Assembly: GCA_026390775.1 (NCBI GenBank)
Contig: JAPLFF010000004.1
Location: forward strand, 1 to 64,000
DNA from: Ignavibacteriales bacterium
GTDB taxonomy: Bacteria > Bacteroidota > Ignavibacteria > Ignavibacteriales > Melioribacteraceae
Length of the DNA stretch: 64,000 bases
Direction: 5' to 3'
Part shown: positions 61,912 to 64,000 of the stretch, piece by piece
Layout of the letters: each line of letters begins with the position of its first letter
Numbering within the stretch: the stretch's first letter is position 1
Notes under the pieces: generated by a model
What the model was told of the DNA's origin: nothing
The model's input: the letters and a program-made list of their open reading frames with translations, nothing else
Database searches by the model: none
Made by a program: the position numbers and the translations under genes

Positions 61912-62991
61912 TTATCTCTCCTCTGTTTTAATACTTGCGCCGCTCAGAAGTGTAAGAAGAATATCCTGCTTGGCAACCACAAGTTCTTTACCTGATAGTT
62001 CATTGTTCCCGATTACAACGCCGTCCTCGCCGGTTTGAATAATATTTACTTTCGTTGCAACCGCTTTGTCATTCTCCTTCACAAAAACATAGTTCATACC
62101 GTCTCTGTTTAAAATTGCGTCAATCGGAAGTTTAATTGCGTTGCCGTTATAAACTTCAACATCTACTTCAACCCGTTCACCCGTAGTCATTCCGTGGGCT
62201 TCAACATTTACTTTGTAAGCTGATAATCCGTTTAACGTTGTATTCAATGGAATTGCTTTATAATCTTTACCGCCGACGTTTACACCGTAGACTTGTAAAT
62301 CAGAGGGAACATAGAGCATCAAATAAAAATCGCTGCTCGCGCTTAAGGTTGCAACCGGCTGCCCCGGCATTATCATATCTCCCGGGTTAACTATATTTCT
62401 GGAAATCTGTCCGTCAACCGGGGATTTTATAATTGCGTAAGAAAGATTATTCGTAGCATCATTCAAATTTTGCGTTGATGCTTCAACTTTAGCTCTTAGT
62501 TCCGCAAGCTGGCTTTCTTCCATTTCCGATTGTTCTATCGAAGCTCCTTTTACAGCGAGAAGTTCTAAAGTTCTTTTGTGTGTTGCTTCTAAATTTTTAA
62601 GTGCTGTCTTCGCGGCTGATAATTGTGATTGAACGCTTGCTTTGTTAGCTTCAATTGTGGTAGCGTCAAGCCGCGCGATTATTTCTCCCTTTCTTACAAA
62701 CGTGCCGCTGTTTTTTACATACTCAACACGCGCCGCAATTTTGGAAGCAAGATTTACATCCATATCGTTTTGCGTTTGCGCCAGATACGGCAGCGTTAGT
62801 TTAACTTGTTGCTGCTGAGCTTTAATTGTAGATACGGTAATAGCGTAAGTCTTTGCCGAAGGCAATGCTTCTTCTGCTTTCTTTGCTCTCACTAAGACAA
62901 AGATTGCGGCAATAATTATTAAAACCGTAACACCGGTTCCGATTTTTATTCCCTTTGATATTGCCGCCAGTCTATTAAATAAATTTATCAT
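61912..62991 (-). CDS. RND periplasmic adaptor (second system)
   Basis: 359 residues: membrane helix (GVTVLIIIAAIFVLVRA), ASKIAARVEYVKNSGTFVRK, coiled hairpin, YAIIKSPVDGQISRNIVNPG and NRDGMNYVFVKENDK. Starts four bases inside the TolC gene's end and runs directly into the permease. Confidence 0.9.
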   Translation of the reverse strand: MINLFNRLAAISKGIKIGTGVTVLIIIAAIFVLVRAKKAEEALPSAKTYAITVSTIKAQQQQVKLTLPYLAQTQNDMDVNLASKIAARVEYVKNSGTFVRKGEIIARLDATTIEANKASVQSQLSAAKTALKNLEATHKRTLELLAVKGASIEQSEMEESQLAELRAKVEASTQNLNDATNNLSYAIIKSPVDGQISRNIVNPGDMIMPGQPVATLSASSDFYLMLYVPSDLQVYGVNVGGKDYKAIPLNTTLNGLSAYKVNVEAHGMTTGERVEVDVEVYNGNAIKLPIDAILNRDGMNYVFVKENDKAVATKVNIIQTGEDGVVIGNNELSGKELVVAKQDILLTLLSGASIKTEER

Positions 62992-64000
62992 TTTACTATC
63001 TCCTCTATGCTGTTTCCATAAATAACGGCAAGCTTAACAAGCGTCTGCCACTTTTGTGCCTGCGCCTTAAATAATTTTGATTTTTCAAGAACAAGATCAT
63101 CCTCATATTTCAAGTAATCTTCCATCGTCATTTGATCAGCTTGATAACTTACCTTTGCAATGTTCAATAATTCTTCTTTGTCTTTAATGCTGTTGTTATA
63201 AAGCTCGATTGAGTTTTCAACTAGAGGAAGACTTTTTTGTAATTGCTCTGCTTGAGATGAAAGTTCAAGACTCATTTTATCCAATTCATTTTGGGATGCT
63301 TTTACTTCAACGGCGCTTTTGCTTATTTGTGAATACTGGTCCATCGCAAGCAATGGAATTTTTAACACCAATCCGATTGTGTAATAATTTTCGGCAATGT
63401 CCTTGCTGTTATTATAAGCCGTTGCAAAGCCTCTGCTAAAATTTCCTTGCAGCGCAAGCATTGGAAATAATTTTTCTACTTCAGCGCGATGACCTAATCT
63501 ATCGGCTTCCAATTTTTCTTTTAACGGATCTAACGCTTTTATTTCTCCATCCTTATAATTTCCGGTCTGCGTCATCGGAAGCGAATTTTTTAATGATATA
63601 CCCGTTAATGTTCTAATTCCGGCAAGAACTTCTTCTCGCTGCAACGAAAGATCATTTTTCATTACGTCTATTTCACTAACGCCGTTATTTATTTTAAGCA
63701 GAGATGATTCCGGGGCGCGTCCGTTCTTTACTTTGATTGTTATAAATTCCTTAGTCTTCAAAAGAGAATTTTTCTTTTGATCCAGCGCCGCTCCTAACGC
63801 GTCTATATACGCAAGGTTGGAATTCAAGCTTACAAGCATCGCTTCATTCTTAAGCAGATTAATATATTTTTTGTCTTCGGCGGATTTATACATCATCGAG
63901 GTTTTTGAAGCCATCGTATAAATTGATTTAACAAAAATCGGCATCGAAACAGTAGCTCCAATTCGATAAACATTTTGACTGAACGGCTGCGTAAGCGATG
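62988..64000 (-). CDS. TolC-type outer membrane efflux protein, partial
   Basis: The frame is open to the right edge: it reads SLTQPFSQNVYRIGATVSMP before the internal Met at 63944, so the true start lies beyond the window. TolC-like helices (IYGNSIEEIVK at the end, YNNSIKDKEELLNIAKVSYQ, DQMTMEDYLKYEDDLV). Outer-membrane channel of the second RND system. Confidence 0.85.
   Translation of the reverse strand, partial: SLTQPFSQNVYRIGATVSMPIFVKSIYTMASKTSMMYKSAEDKKYINLLKNEAMLVSLNSNLAYIDALGAALDQKKNSLLKTKEFITIKVKNGRAPESSLLKINNGVSEIDVMKNDLSLQREEVLAGIRTLTGISLKNSLPMTQTGNYKDGEIKALDPLKEKLEADRLGHRAEVEKLFPMLALQGNFSRGFATAYNNSKDIAENYYTIGLVLKIPLLAMDQYSQISKSAVEVKASQNELDKMSLELSSQAEQLQKSLPLVENSIELYNNSIKDKEELLNIAKVSYQADQMTMEDYLKYEDDLVLEKSKLFKAQAQKWQTLVKLAVIYGNSIEEIVK

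Overview
The window looks like chromosome from an Ignavibacteriota/Bacteroidota-type bacterium. This is inferred from AT-rich DNA, two type IX secretion (T9SS) C-terminal sorting domains (one intact with the 'YPNPFNP' linker, one a remnant), a Ser/Thr kinase fused to PD40-type propeller repeats, and dispersed repeats of a kind common in that group. I see no rRNA, tRNA or CRISPR array. Almost every intact gene lies on the minus strand.

Region by region. (1) 1-4.9 kb: small minus-strand genes separated by 164-191 bp imperfect inverted repeats bounded by GCCTAAC/GTTAGGC-like heptamers. This is the layout of an integron cassette array (attC sites) without a visible integrase. One cassette encodes an erythromycin-esterase-family protein and two are ankyrin proteins. 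(2) 5.2-11 kb: two decayed copies of one DDE-transposase IS family flank a kinase-propeller gene and have truncated a T9SS cargo gene and a tandem paralogue of the kinase. A third remnant of the same IS lies at 23.3-23.6 kb, where it interrupts a carboxypeptidase-regulatory-domain gene and abuts a tyrosine-recombinase stump. (3) 11.6-20.1 kb: sulfur and redox metabolism. A class V aminotransferase/desulfurase-like gene follows a sigma-54 activator, and an operon holds a MerR regulator with a Cys-rich tail, a 41-residue twin-arginine micro-ORF, an octaheme tetrathionate-reductase-family cytochrome, a cytochrome b, two YeeE/YedE transporters (one with a Cys-less rhodanese domain) and a methyltransferase. 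(4) 20.3-25.7 kb: a NifX-like protein with a UPF0251 (DUF134) regulator, a trans-sulfuration PLP enzyme, a TPR protein, and an octaheme cytochrome carrying a T9SS sorting domain.

(5) 25.8-46.8 kb: about 20 kb of nearly unbroken minus-strand genes forming an arsenic/thiol-stress island. It has ArsR repressors, ArsA, ArsD, ArsC, Acr3 and an ArsP-like permease, an RND efflux tripartite set, CcdA/thioredoxin/CxxC proteins, a DGC protein, DUF169, a ProC-like reductase, a cyclopropane synthase, and three small proteins ending in vicinal cysteines. A second sigma-54 activator closes it. (6) 46.9-64 kb: chromate transporter, MacB-type ABC efflux with adaptor, TolC, Spy-like protein and an ECF sigma/anti-sigma pair, a CDF metal exporter, a second cyclopropane synthase, a PAS/LOV-like protein without the LOV cysteine, a stand-alone CBM48 domain, and a second RND tripartite system that runs off the right edge.

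Taken together the window reads as an accessory, stress-oriented region: electron transfer to sulfur compounds and possibly the cell surface, then metalloid and toxic-ion efflux, with thiol-redox support proteins threaded through. All functional calls come from reading motifs and context; no database search was possible.
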